The notes: generated by a model not told the origin, from the sequence alone. A DNA stretch of 64,000 nucleotides from JBGVSA01 sp047605765 (GCA_047605765.1 JASGFB010000004.1:9104-73103), one strand, 5' to 3'; shown: positions 1 to 8,743, numbered from the stretch's first letter. Numbers and translations: made by a program.

Positions 1-2
1 TG

Positions 3-119
3 ACCCAGGCATCACGGACGGCCCAGGACCCGGAACTCAAAGCGTTCGCCAGCGAGACACTGACACCGGTGCGCACCCATCTCGAGATGGCAAAGGACTT
101 GAATCGCGCGGTGCATTAG
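3..119 (+). CDS. C-terminal end of a DUF4142-type protein (partial)
   Basis: The window opens inside a plus-strand frame of 38 codons that runs to a TAG. The visible tail includes ELKAFASETLTPVRTHLEMA, ending DLNRAVH. This resembles the C-terminal helix of DUF4142 proteins, a family of small, mostly periplasmic four-helix proteins with two ferritin-like repeats, where a 'LP..RTHLEMAK' stretch closes the domain. No start is visible because the gene begins upstream of the window. The role of the family is poorly known. The assignment rests on a short stretch and is tentative. Confidence 0.5.
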   Translation, partial: TQASRTAQDPELKAFASETLTPVRTHLEMAKDLNRAVH

Positions 120-153
120 CGGCACGCATTGCTGACGGTGCAGCCGCCTTCGG

Positions 154-756
154 CTAGCCTTCACCGTCCTCTTCCGACAACCACCTGAGGCGGCCCTGGC
201 CAAGTTCGCCGACCTGGGCGATGAAGGCGGCGGCGTCGCCTTCCGGCAGCCTGATGACGAAGGCGACCTGCTCGCCATGGCGCACCTCGGCGAGGGTGGC
301 GCCGGCAGCGTCGACGGCACGGCGCACGGTGCCTTCCAGGGCGTAGGGCGCTTCGCAATGCAGCGTGCGCAGGCGGATGATGGGCACTTTGACGGCACCA
401 CGCAGCGCCTGGGCGACAGCGTCGGTATACGCGCGCACCAAGCCGCCCGCCCCCAGCCTGACGCCGCCGTAATAGCGCACGACGGTGGCCAGCACACCTT
501 CCAGGTCCTGGTGGCGCAACACGTCGAGCATCGGTCGCCCGGCGGTGCCGCTGGGCTCGCCATCATCGACGGCGGCCGACTGCCCGCCCGCCAGCAAGGC
601 CCAGCACACATGCGAGGCGGTCGGGTGCAACTGCCACAGTTCGGCCACGCGCTGCTGGGCCGTGGCGCGGTCGGCGATGGCCTCCACGCAGCCGATGAAG
701 CGGCTTTTCTTGATGAGGAGTTCGCTGTGGACGGTAGCGGCGATGCTGTGCGGCAT
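154..756 (-). CDS. yigZ: YigZ/IMPACT family protein
   Basis: This is a 200-residue protein with the two hallmark stretches of the YigZ/IMPACT family: DDGEPSGTAGRPMLDVL near residues 65-81 and VVRYYGGVRLGAGGLVRAY near 91-110. The length matches the usual bacterial size of about 200 residues, with an N-terminal IMPACT (UPF0029) domain and a C-terminal ferredoxin-like DUF1949 domain. Eukaryotic IMPACT modulates translation control through GCN1, but the bacterial role is unsettled, so no reaction is claimed. It is transcribed away from the two-component pair that follows, with about 200 bp between them. The family call is firm, the function unknown. Confidence 0.93.
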   Translation of the reverse strand: MPHSIAATVHSELLIKKSRFIGCVEAIADRATAQQRVAELWQLHPTASHVCWALLAGGQSAAVDDGEPSGTAGRPMLDVLRHQDLEGVLATVVRYYGGVRLGAGGLVRAYTDAVAQALRGAVKVPIIRLRTLHCEAPYALEGTVRRAVDAAGATLAEVRHGEQVAFVIRLPEGDAAAFIAQVGELGQGRLRWLSEEDGEG

Positions 757-959
757 GGGGCGGATCGAAGGGGCGCAGAAACGCCAATCGGCAATTTTCG
801 TTCAAGGGCGGCAGGCACGTCCAATCCGCTTTTGCACCAATTCATCGCCGACGCGGGCGATCGTCCCCAAGCTGGGGCACAGGGCGCCCATCCATGGCAC
901 GTCGAGTACGCCATGGCGGCCGCCTCGCCACCTGGCATCGGGATTGCTCGTGCCAGGGC

Positions 960-2135
960 ATGTTCGCCGATCTGCATCAACTTTCCCACCACCACGCCTG
1001 GCGCCGGCAACTCGAGATGCTGCTGGAATCGACGGGCGAAGGCATCTACGGCATCGATCTGCGCGGGCGTTGCATCTTCATCAATCAGGCCGGCGCCGAC
1101 CTGCTGGGCTACAGCCCCGATGAAGTGCTCGGCCGCAACATGCATTACCTCATCCATCACACACGCACCGACGGCGACGCCTACGCGGTGCACGAGTGCC
1201 GCATCTTCCGCGCCTTTCAGGAAGGCCTCGGCGTGCGCTGCGACGACGAAATGCTATGGCGGCGCGACGGCAGCGGATTCGCCGCCGAATATGCCAGCTA
1301 CCCGATCCGCGACAAGGGTGCGGTGGTCGGCGCCGTCGTGACCTTCAACGACATTACCGATCGCAAGCGCGCCGAACTGGCCCTGCACGCGGCGCATGCC
1401 GAACTGGAACGGCGCGTGGTGCAGCGTACCGCCGAGCTGTCGTCGGCCAATGAAGAACTGCGCCAGTCGCACATTGCCCTGCAACGGCTGTCGAGCCATC
1501 TGCACGCGGTGCGCGAGGCCGAGCGGGCCCATATCGCGCGCGATATCCACGATGAATTGGGATCGAGCCTGACTGCGCTGCAATTGGACCTGAACTGGCT
1601 GCGCAAGCGTACCGCCGATGCCGCACTGGGGGCACGCGTCGACGACATGCTGGCGGTGGCCGGATCGGCCATGCGCTCGGTGCGTCGGCTGTTGACCGAT
1701 CTGCGTCCCGGCGTGCTCGATCACCTCGGCCTGTGGGCAGCACTCGAATGGCTGCTGCAGGATTTCGAGGCGCGCACCGGCGTCACCGCCCACTATCAGG
1801 GCGCGGCGACGCTGGACACCTGTCGTCTCGGTCACGAGGCCGAAATCGCCCTGTATCGCATCGCGCAAGAGGTGTTGACCAATGTCGCGCGCCACGCCCA
1901 GGCGCATACGCTCAGCCTGAGCGTGCGCGCCGACGGACGCGCCGTGGAACTGCAATTCCATGACGATGGGTTGGGCATGCGCGTACCGGCCCAGCCGACG
2001 TCGTTCGGCCTGCTGGGCATGCATGAACGCGCGCGGGCGCTGGGCTGGCAGTTGCGGCTGGACAGCGCCCCCGGTGCCGGCACCACGGTGCGCGTGCGCC
2101 TGCCAGAGGTACTGACGGGGAGTGATGCACCATGA
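960..2135 (+). CDS. PAS-domain sensor histidine kinase (NarX/HisKA_3 type)
   Basis: From the ATG used here the protein has 391 residues. Residues about 20-135 form a PAS domain (STGEGIYGIDLRGRCIFINQ, ending in a PAC-like VVTFNDITDRKRAEL). A short coiled coil follows at about 140-180, then a HisKA_3 dimerisation domain with phospho-acceptor His197 in ARDIHDELGSSLTALQLDL, and a HATPase domain with FHDDGLGM. There are no membrane segments, so it is a soluble kinase that should sense an intracellular or diffusible signal. The frame stays open upstream to an ATG at 894, but PAS homology starts later; both this ATG and one at 1017 have weak ribosome sites, so the start is uncertain. The stop overlaps the regulator start as ATGA. 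Confidence 0.88.
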   Translation: MFADLHQLSHHHAWRRQLEMLLESTGEGIYGIDLRGRCIFINQAGADLLGYSPDEVLGRNMHYLIHHTRTDGDAYAVHECRIFRAFQEGLGVRCDDEMLWRRDGSGFAAEYASYPIRDKGAVVGAVVTFNDITDRKRAELALHAAHAELERRVVQRTAELSSANEELRQSHIALQRLSSHLHAVREAERAHIARDIHDELGSSLTALQLDLNWLRKRTADAALGARVDDMLAVAGSAMRSVRRLLTDLRPGVLDHLGLWAALEWLLQDFEARTGVTAHYQGAATLDTCRLGHEAEIALYRIAQEVLTNVARHAQAHTLSLSVRADGRAVELQFHDDGLGMRVPAQPTSFGLLGMHERARALGWQLRLDSAPGAGTTVRVRLPEVLTGSDAP

Positions 2136-2779
2136 ATGCGACGCGCCTGTTGATCGTCGACGATCACATGATCATCCGCCGGGGACTGATCCAGATCCTG
2201 GCCGAGAATCCTGCCGTCGAAGTGGCGGGTGAAGCGGCCGACGGCGCGGCGGCCATGCGTGTGCTGCGCCAGCGGCCAGTGGATGTCGTGCTGCTGGACA
2301 TCGCCCTGGGTGAGCGCGACGGGCTCGACGTGCTGCGCACGATCCGCAGCGAATTCCCTCGCGTGGCGGTGATCATGCTGTCGGTCTATCCGGAATCGCA
2401 GTTTGCCCTGCGTGCGCTGCGTGGGGGAGCCGCCGCCTACCTCAACAAAGGCGCCTCGCCCGATGAGCTGTCCGCCGCCATCGCCCGCGTGGCCGGCGGT
2501 GCCTTGTACATCACTGCCGAGGTGGCCGAACTGATGATGCGCGACCTGCGCCACGACGTTGAAAAATCGCCGCACGAGGCGTTGTCGAACCGCGAATTCC
2601 AGGTTCTGCAATTACTGGCGCAGGGGCATGCGGTCGGCGAGATTGCGGCCCAGTTATCGCTGTCGGCCAATACCATCAGCACCTACCGCGCGCGCATCTT
2701 CGACAAGCTGGGCCTGCGCACGAGTGTCGACGTGGTGGCCTACGCCGCGCGCCACCAGCTCGTGCGCCTGGGCGCCTGA
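2132..2779 (+). CDS. NarL/FixJ-family response regulator
   Basis: This 215-residue protein has a receiver domain with the acidic pair at residues 10-11 (LIVDDHMI) and phospho-acceptor Asp56 (DVVLLDIALGERDGLDV). A C-terminal LuxR-type helix-turn-helix follows at about 150-200 (LSNREFQVLQLLAQGHAVGE, then LSANTISTYRARIFDKLGL). Its ATG overlaps the stop of the HisKA_3 kinase, so the two are translationally coupled and almost certainly form a cognate pair. Targets cannot be read from the sequence. Nothing in the neighbourhood (yigZ upstream, the quinate operon converging from the other side) identifies the stimulus. Confidence 0.93.
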   Translation: MNATRLLIVDDHMIIRRGLIQILAENPAVEVAGEAADGAAAMRVLRQRPVDVVLLDIALGERDGLDVLRTIRSEFPRVAVIMLSVYPESQFALRALRGGAAAYLNKGASPDELSAAIARVAGGALYITAEVAELMMRDLRHDVEKSPHEALSNREFQVLQLLAQGHAVGEIAAQLSLSANTISTYRARIFDKLGLRTSVDVVAYAARHQLVRLGA

Positions 2780-2788
2780 GCACACCGC

Positions 2789-4702
2789 TCACTGCACTTC
2801 GTTCTCGGCTCGCCACTGCGCCAGCGCCGCCAGGCGAACGGGCGCGTTGACGGCGCCGTACTGGCTGTAGCCACCGCGACGCTCGATGAATTCGAAGAAG
2901 AAACGGTTTTCGAAGGGCACCGTATACGCATGCAGGAATTCGCCCGCGCCAGCCCGATCGTAGAGGATGTTGTAGCTGCGCATCTGTTCGAGCAGGCCGG
3001 CCGGCAGGTCGAAGCGCGCCGCCAGGTCTTCGTAGTAATTGTCCGGCACCGGCAGCATGGGGGCACCTGCTTCGGCCAGAGCCCGGGCACAGGCGATGGC
3101 ATCCGGCACCGCGATGGCAATGTGATGCACGCCGGCGCCGCCGAATACCGACACCGACCGGCCCGCCGCCGTGTTGTGCCGGTCGGACACGTTCAGGGAA
3201 TAGCGCACGGCGCGGTCGCCCGACTCCATGGCGCGGCTGCGGATGACGCCGAACGGGTCGTTCATTACGCCGCTGGCGACGGCCTCCAGCCCCAGCACGG
3301 CGCGATAGAACAGCACCCAGGCATCCAGGCCGCCGAGGGGCACGACCTGCGAAATGTGGTCGACGCGCGCGCCCTGCCCGGCCTCGCCGGCTGACGCGTC
3401 GATGATGAAATCGGTTTCGAAACCATGCGAGCCACCACGATGCACATCGAAGAAGTACACCAGGCTGCCGTCTGGCGCGCGCACCGCCGGGATGGTCAGC
3501 TCATTGGGCCCGACTCGCCCGGCCACACGCGAACAGCCCAAGGCTTCGGCGCGCGCCAGCGCCGCCACGGCGTCGCTGGTGGACAGCGCCACGGCGCAGG
3601 CCGCCGGGCCGTGCATCTCGAAGTAACTGCGGGCGAAGGAGTCTTCCTCCAGGTTGAGCACGACGCGCGCGTCGCCGAGACCGAACAGCTCGACCTGCTT
3701 GGAGCGATGGCGCCCGATCTTGCGAAAGCCGATCTGCGCCAGAAAGCTGCGCAGGCGCTCGGCGGTGGCACGGTCGGCGGCGAACTCGATGAACGACCAG
3801 CCTTGCAGCTCGGGGGGCGGTGGCAGATCGATGAGGGGCACGCGATGCGCGGCGGGCGCGGCGGACTCCGCCACCGGGGCCACCGGCGGCAGGTGCAGCA
3901 CACGGTCTTCCAGCCACAGCAGCGAACGCATGGCGTCACTGGCCGAGGCACGCGCCGGCGCCGCACGCAGGTCGTCGTTGAAGATCTCCAACGACAAGGG
4001 GCCGGCATAGCCCGATTGCAGCACCACCCGCACGAATCGGTCGACCTCGAACTCGCCCTGCCCCGGAAAACAGCGGTAGTGGCGGCTGTGCGACAGCACA
4101 TCGGTGTTGATCCAGGGCGCATCGGCCAGTTGAACGAAAAAGATGCGGTCGCCCGGCAGTTGAGCGATGGGCAGGTAATCATCACGCAGCGCCAGCGTAT
4201 GAAAGCTGTCGAGGATGAGCCCCAGGTGCGGATGCCCGACCCGTTCGACGATCGACCAGGCCTGGGCGAAACGATTGATGTGGGTCCCCCAGGCCAGCGC
4301 TTCGAAACCAACGCGCAGGCCGCGCCGCCCGGCGCGTTCGGCCAGCAGATGCATCTGTTCGGCGATCAGGTCCATGTCGCCGGAAGCATCCGGTTGGGCA
4401 TTGGAGCACACCAGCACCATCGGCGCGCCCAGTGCCTGCATGAGGTCGAACTTGCGCTCGGCGCGTTCGAGATTGCGCTGCAACTGCGCCGGGCTGACGC
4501 CTTCGAAATCGCGAAAGGGCTGGAACAGATCGATGGACAGCCCGAGATCTTCGGCGATGTGGCGCACGTCGGCCGGCGTGCCCGGAAACTGCAGCAAGTC
4601 GTTTTCGAATATCTCGACGCCGTCGAAACGGGCCGCCGCGATGGCTTCGAGCTTCTGCCGCAGCATGCCGCTGAGCGAGACGGTGGCGATCGAACGATGC
4701 AT
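2789..4702 (-). CDS. quiC: 3-dehydroshikimate dehydratase fused to an HPPD-like domain (QuiC type)
   Basis: This 637-residue fusion should convert 3-dehydroshikimate to protocatechuate, the branch from quinate/shikimate into the beta-ketoadipate pathway. Residues about 1-265 are a sugar-isomerase-like TIM barrel with candidate metal ligands Glu134 (VGFEAL), Asp165 and His168 (LILDSFHTL), Gln191 (FFVQLADAPW) and Glu239 (LSLEIFND); this set matches the ligand pattern of characterised bacterial dehydratases. Residues about 295-620 are two VOC modules like 4-hydroxyphenylpyruvate dioxygenase, retaining an iron-type triad at His449, His527 and Glu604. Fused dehydratases of this layout are known from pseudomonads and acinetobacters. 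It is the last gene of the unit, 12 bp after the dehydrogenase gene. The role of the C-terminal half remains uncertain. Confidence 0.93.
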   Translation of the reverse strand: MHRSIATVSLSGMLRQKLEAIAAARFDGVEIFENDLLQFPGTPADVRHIAEDLGLSIDLFQPFRDFEGVSPAQLQRNLERAERKFDLMQALGAPMVLVCSNAQPDASGDMDLIAEQMHLLAERAGRRGLRVGFEALAWGTHINRFAQAWSIVERVGHPHLGLILDSFHTLALRDDYLPIAQLPGDRIFFVQLADAPWINTDVLSHSRHYRCFPGQGEFEVDRFVRVVLQSGYAGPLSLEIFNDDLRAAPARASASDAMRSLLWLEDRVLHLPPVAPVAESAAPAAHRVPLIDLPPPPELQGWSFIEFAADRATAERLRSFLAQIGFRKIGRHRSKQVELFGLGDARVVLNLEEDSFARSYFEMHGPAACAVALSTSDAVAALARAEALGCSRVAGRVGPNELTIPAVRAPDGSLVYFFDVHRGGSHGFETDFIIDASAGEAGQGARVDHISQVVPLGGLDAWVLFYRAVLGLEAVASGVMNDPFGVIRSRAMESGDRAVRYSLNVSDRHNTAAGRSVSVFGGAGVHHIAIAVPDAIACARALAEAGAPMLPVPDNYYEDLAARFDLPAGLLEQMRSYNILYDRAGAGEFLHAYTVPFENRFFFEFIERRGGYSQYGAVNAPVRLAALAQWRAENEVQ

Positions 4703-4714
4703 GGCGTGCTCCTG

Positions 4715-5632
4715 TCAGGCCACCGCCATCGCATCGTGCGCCAGCATGCGGCGGAAGTGCGCCTCCATGCGGGCGGCATCGGGCTTGATGCCGGTGAACA
4801 ACTCAAAGGCCCCGACGGCCTGCCACACCGCCATGCCACCGCCATCGACGGTACGGCAGCCGCGCTGGCGCGCCAGGCGCAGCAGCGCGGTTTCGATCGG
4901 GAAGTAAACAATGTCGGCCACCCACAGGCCCGGGCGGATGAACTCGGCCGGCAGGGGCAGGCCGGGCAATTTGTCCATGCCGGTCGGGGTGGCATGGATG
5001 AGTCCGTCGGCACCGGCGAGCGCAGACGCCACGTCGGTGCTGGCGCGCACACGTGGCGCCCCATGCTGGTCGTTGAGCATGTGCGCCAGCGTTTCGGCAC
5101 GCGCGGCGTCGCGGTCGATCAGGGTCAGGCGCCGCGCCCCCATGCGCAGCGCGGCGTGGGCCACCGCCGCACCGGCACCGCCGGCGCCCAGTTGTACGAC
5201 ATCGCCGAGGGGGGCGTCGGGCAAGGCGCGCGCAAAGGCGGTGGCGAACCCCGACCAGTCGGTGTTGTGGCCGGTCATATGCAGACCCCGGCACACCACG
5301 GTGTTGACGGCGCCAAGCTGGCGCGCATCGGGCGATAGATCGTCCAGCAGCGGAATCACCGTCTGCTTGCAGGGATACGTAATGTTGAGACCGGCAAAAC
5401 CCATGTAGCGCGCGGCGTCGATCAGCGTCGGCAGACGCGCCGCCCCCCCGGCATCGGCATCCAGATCGATCAATTGGTAATGCAGGCGCAGACCCTGACA
5501 GCGCGCCTCTTCCTCGTGCAGGCGCGGCGTCAGGGAGCGTTGAATGCCCGCGCCGATCAGGCCCACCAGCAGCTTGGGCGCGTCTTCCCCCGGCGTGGCG
5601 AGGCTCGATTGTGTGGGCATGGTGTCCGTCAT
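4715..5632 (-). CDS. Quinate/shikimate dehydrogenase, NAD-type, catabolic AroE paralogue
   Basis: This 305-residue AroE-family protein has catalytic Lys89 (NITYPCKQTV), Asp125 (GHNTDWSGF) and a Rossmann loop GAGGAGAAVAHA. Two features point to catabolism. The substrate motif is Ser33-x-Thr35 (QRSLTPRLHE), as in quinate/shikimate dehydrogenases, whereas biosynthetic AroE has Ser-x-Ser. After the second Rossmann strand the sequence is LTLIDRDAAR, with Asp173 where NADP enzymes carry an Asn-Arg-Thr motif, which suggests NAD preference. It should oxidise quinate and/or shikimate to the 3-dehydro acids. It lies between the TRAP genes and quiC. A second start four codons downstream is possible. Confidence 0.9.
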   Translation of the reverse strand: MTDTMPTQSSLATPGEDAPKLLVGLIGAGIQRSLTPRLHEEEARCQGLRLHYQLIDLDADAGGAARLPTLIDAARYMGFAGLNITYPCKQTVIPLLDDLSPDARQLGAVNTVVCRGLHMTGHNTDWSGFATAFARALPDAPLGDVVQLGAGGAGAAVAHAALRMGARRLTLIDRDAARAETLAHMLNDQHGAPRVRASTDVASALAGADGLIHATPTGMDKLPGLPLPAEFIRPGLWVADIVYFPIETALLRLARQRGCRTVDGGGMAVWQAVGAFELFTGIKPDAARMEAHFRRMLAHDAMAVA

Positions 5633-5666
5633 CGTCGAACGTGGTGAGGGCGCGGGCAGCGGGTGC

Positions 5667-6680
5667 TTACTTGTGGCGCGCCTTGGTGATTTCGGTGTTC
5701 AGTTCGTTGACCGTCGCCTCACCAATGGTCTGCGCGGCCTTGGCCACCACCGGCTTGACCTTGTCGCGGAAGCGCGCCATCTCGGCGGCCGACACCTCAT
5801 TGATCTGCATGCCGTTCTTCCTGAGCGCGTCGATGGCGGCCTGGTCCGAATCGCGCGACAGCTTGCGCTGATAGGCCGTGGCTTCGGTGGCGGCGTCCTG
5901 GATGATCTTGCGTTCTTCCGGCGAGAGCTGGTCCCACAGCTTCTTGCTGACGATCAGCGCCTGCGGGTTGTAGATGTGGCGCGTGACCGAGAAGTACTTC
6001 TGCACCTCATAGAACTTCGACGACAGGATGGTGGTGGCGGGGTTCTCCTGCCCGTCGACGGCGTGTTGTTCGAGCGCGGTGTAGACCTCGGGGAACGGCA
6101 TCGGCACCGCATTGGCGCCCAGCGCGTTGAACATGTCGATGTACACCGGCGACTGCAGCACACGCAGTTTGATGCCGTCGAGATCTTCGACCTTGGTGAT
6201 GGCGCGCTTGCTATTGGTGACGCTACGGAAGCCCAGGTCCCAGTAGTTCAGCCCGATCAGGCTTTTTTCGGGCAGCTTGTCGAAGAGCTTCTTGCCAAAG
6301 GGGCCGTCGATGATGGCATCGGCCTCTTGCGCGTTATTGAAGAGAAACGGCAAATCCAGGGCGGCGAATTCCTTGACCAGTCCCGACAGCAGGCCGGCGT
6401 TGAGGACGGTCATCTCCACCGTGCCACCCTGCAGGGCGGAGACGGTCTGCAGATCGCCACCCAGCGTGCCGCCAGGAAAGAGCTTGATGCTGATCTTGTT
6501 GCCGCTCTTCTGCGCCACCAGGTCGGCGAAGCGCTGGGCGCCCTGGCCCTGCGGGTGCTCTTTCTGGTTCTGAAAGGCGAACTTGATGCTGCGCTCCTTG
6601 ATGGCCTGGGCCTGTGCGGCACCCAGCGGCAGCAGGCCGGCCAGCGCGAGGCCGAGGCAGATGGCTTTGATGGGTTTCAT
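5667..6680 (-). CDS. dctP: TRAP transporter substrate-binding protein DctP
   Basis: This 337-residue periplasmic solute receptor belongs to the TRAP DctP family. The start at 6680 is chosen because it is preceded by a strong GGAGGAG site and begins a clean signal peptide (MKPIKAICLGLALAGLLPLG, cleavage after AAQAQA); the frame upstream encodes nothing sensible. Typical DctP features follow: FQNQKEHPQGQGAQRFADLV, the conserved KVEDLDGIKLRV region, and SPVYIDMFNALGANAVPMPF. With DctQ and DctM it should drive sodium- or proton-coupled uptake of a carboxylate, by context quinate, shikimate or 3-dehydroshikimate. It lies 140 bp downstream of dctM, and that gap contains a strong hairpin. Confidence 0.92.
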   Translation of the reverse strand: MKPIKAICLGLALAGLLPLGAAQAQAIKERSIKFAFQNQKEHPQGQGAQRFADLVAQKSGNKISIKLFPGGTLGGDLQTVSALQGGTVEMTVLNAGLLSGLVKEFAALDLPFLFNNAQEADAIIDGPFGKKLFDKLPEKSLIGLNYWDLGFRSVTNSKRAITKVEDLDGIKLRVLQSPVYIDMFNALGANAVPMPFPEVYTALEQHAVDGQENPATTILSSKFYEVQKYFSVTRHIYNPQALIVSKKLWDQLSPEERKIIQDAATEATAYQRKLSRDSDQAAIDALRKNGMQINEVSAAEMARFRDKVKPVVAKAAQTIGEATVNELNTEITKARHK

Positions 6681-6735
6681 TTTTGTGTCTCCTCCGTTGG
6701 GATGTGGTGCGGTGTTGCCGACAGGGGTTCGAATG

Positions 6736-6763
6736 TCCCGCCATGCGCACCGGAATGGCGGGA
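6736..6763 (-). other. Intercistronic hairpin between dctM and dctP
   Basis: A perfect 9-bp inverted repeat, TCCCGCCAT and ATGGCGGGA, is separated by a 10-base loop in the gap between the dctM stop and the dctP start. There is no U-run after it in the transcribed orientation, so it is not a standard terminator. Position and strength fit an mRNA-stabilising or processing element that lets the binding protein be made in excess over the permeases, as seen in other transporter operons. That role is inferred. Confidence 0.5.
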
Positions 6764-6820
6764 TCTTTATGTGTACGTCATTGATCGTGCGATGGGCGCA
6801 ACACCCACCGTTCACCACAC

Positions 6821-8098
6821 CTAGTAGAACCACCCCATCGGCACGGTCACGATCGACGGGAACAGCACCATCAGGAACATCACGACGAACTCGGCGATCA
6901 TGAACGGCAGCACGCCGCGCGTGACCTCATCCATCGACACCTTGCCGACCCCCGCCACCACGTTGAGCACCGTACCGACCGGGGGCGTCACCAGACCGAT
7001 GGCGTTGTTGATGATGAACAGCACGCCGAAGTAGACCGGGTCGATGCCTGCCGCCTTGATCACCGGCATCAGCACCGGCGTCAGGATCAGGATGGTGGGC
7101 GTCATGTCCATGGCCGTGCCGACGACCATCACCAGCACCATGATGGCCAGCAGCAACAGGGTCTGGTTGTCGAGGAAGGGCTGCAGCAGCTCGATGACTT
7201 TCGACGGCAGGTCGGCCACGGTGATGAGCCAGGCCGACACCAGCGAAGCGGCGACAAGGAACATGACGATGGCGCTGGTGCGGGCGGCGCTGACGAACAC
7301 CTCCATGACCTGGCGCGGGCTGATTTCGCGGTACACCAGCACCGATACCGCCAGTGCATAGACCGCCGCGATGACCGCCGCTTCGGTCGGTGTGAACACC
7401 CCCATGCGCAGCCCGACCAGGATGATGACCGGCAGCATCAGCGCCCACAGTGAATCGCGCAGCGCCAACAGCACCTCGGCGCGGCTCTTGCGCGGCGGCG
7501 TGCGCAATTGCTCCTTGCGCGCCACCAGCCACCAGGTCACCCACAGCGACAGGCCCATCATCAGGCCCGGCACGATGCCGGCCAGGAACAGCTTGGAGAT
7601 CGACACGTTGGCGGCGACGCCGAATACGATGAAGCCGATGCTCGGCGGAATCACCGGACCGATGACGCCGGCGGCGGCGATCAGGCCGGCCGAGCGTGCC
7701 CGGTCGTGGCCGGCGGCAGTCATCATCGGCAGCAGCAACGAAGCCAGCGCGGCGGCATCCGCCACTGCCGACCCCGACAGCGCCGCCAGCAGGCAGGCGG
7801 CAATGATGGCGACATAGCCGAGACCGCCCGGCACGTGGCCGACCAGCGCCATGGCCAGCGCCACGATGCGCCGCGACAGCCCGCCCACGTTCATGATTTC
7901 ACCGGCCAGGATGAAGAACGGCACCGCCAGCAGCGGGAAGCTGTCGGCGCCGTTGATGACGTTCTGCGCCAGGATCTGCGCATCGAACATATCGAGGTGG
8001 GCCATCAGCGCCACGCCGCACAACAGCAGCGCGAACGCGATGGGCACGCCCAGGGCCATGGCACCGAGCAGGGAGCCCAGGAAGATCGTGATGGTCAT
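6821..8098 (-). CDS. dctM: TRAP transporter large permease DctM
   Basis: This 425-residue very hydrophobic protein matches the size and pattern of TRAP large permeases. Visible signatures are SFPLLAVPFFILAGEIMN near residues 52-70, SGSAVADAAALASLLLPMM near 109-127, and the second repeat with IINNAIGLVTPPVG near the C-terminus. About twelve membrane segments are expected. It forms the translocation channel working with DctQ and DctP. The start lies 9 bp after the dctQ stop, so the two permeases are clearly co-transcribed. Confidence 0.95.
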   Translation of the reverse strand: MTITIFLGSLLGAMALGVPIAFALLLCGVALMAHLDMFDAQILAQNVINGADSFPLLAVPFFILAGEIMNVGGLSRRIVALAMALVGHVPGGLGYVAIIAACLLAALSGSAVADAAALASLLLPMMTAAGHDRARSAGLIAAAGVIGPVIPPSIGFIVFGVAANVSISKLFLAGIVPGLMMGLSLWVTWWLVARKEQLRTPPRKSRAEVLLALRDSLWALMLPVIILVGLRMGVFTPTEAAVIAAVYALAVSVLVYREISPRQVMEVFVSAARTSAIVMFLVAASLVSAWLITVADLPSKVIELLQPFLDNQTLLLLAIMVLVMVVGTAMDMTPTILILTPVLMPVIKAAGIDPVYFGVLFIINNAIGLVTPPVGTVLNVVAGVGKVSMDEVTRGVLPFMIAEFVVMFLMVLFPSIVTVPMGWFY

Positions 8099-8107
8099 GG
8101 CCGCGCC

Positions 8108-8677
8108 TCAGGCTTTGACGTGGGCGGCGAACGGCGCGGCGTCCGGCGTGCTGCGCGCAACCGGCGTGGCGGTTTCTTCGGATTCCTGCACCATGACCAA
8201 TTCGTCGTCACGCAGGCGGCCGGTCACCAGTTTGACGATGTCGAGCAGCAGGATCACCGCCGCCCCCACCGCGAACACCACGCCCGAGGCGTAAAAAATG
8301 GCCACCGACGCGCCGGTGGTAGGCGCGGTGACGTCCCAGTTGATGCGCGCCTGTTGCAGGCTGCCTTGGAACAGCAACCAGGCGGTGTACAGCATTAATA
8401 CGTGCCCGATGAACAGGCATGCCTTCTTGCCGGCGCGCGGCAGGCGGCTGACGAGTACGTCGGTACCCAGGTGCGTGTGATCGTGGAGGGCGGCCGTGGC
8501 GCCGAGAAAGGTGACCCACACGAACAGCCAGCGCGACACCTCATCGGAGGCCGATATGCCCGAATTGAAGACGTAGCGCAGGACGACGTTGGCGAAGACC
8601 AGCACGACCATGATGGCCAGAAATACGGCGGCTATGCCGTCGAGCAGACGGCAGTAACGCTGGATGATGCGATCCAT
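8108..8677 (-). CDS. dctQ: TRAP transporter small permease DctQ
   Basis: This 189-residue protein has four predicted membrane segments and the DctQ signature VLRYVFNSGISASDEVSRWL followed by FVWVTFLGATAALHDHTHLG. It is the structural small subunit of a TRAP transporter and lies directly before dctM. The C-terminal 35 residues are hydrophilic and variable. A TCTCTCCTGG stretch before the start (minus strand CCAGGAGAGAG) supplies a good ribosome site. It is the first transport gene after the TetR regulator gene, 129 bp away. Confidence 0.93.
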   Translation of the reverse strand: MDRIIQRYCRLLDGIAAVFLAIMVVLVFANVVLRYVFNSGISASDEVSRWLFVWVTFLGATAALHDHTHLGTDVLVSRLPRAGKKACLFIGHVLMLYTAWLLFQGSLQQARINWDVTAPTTGASVAIFYASGVVFAVGAAVILLLDIVKLVTGRLRDDELVMVQESEETATPVARSTPDAAPFAAHVKA

Positions 8678-8743
8678 GTCTCTCTCCTGGGTGATCGCCC
8701 GGGCGTGTCGCAGAGCGCCGCCGGGTCGTCGTGGCTGAAGAAT

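Noticed and set aside
3425..5338. Long plus-strand open frame over quiC and the dehydrogenase gene
   Set aside because: It has a composition typical of antisense frames in GC-rich DNA (His, Arg, Gln-rich), no domain, and spans two real genes.
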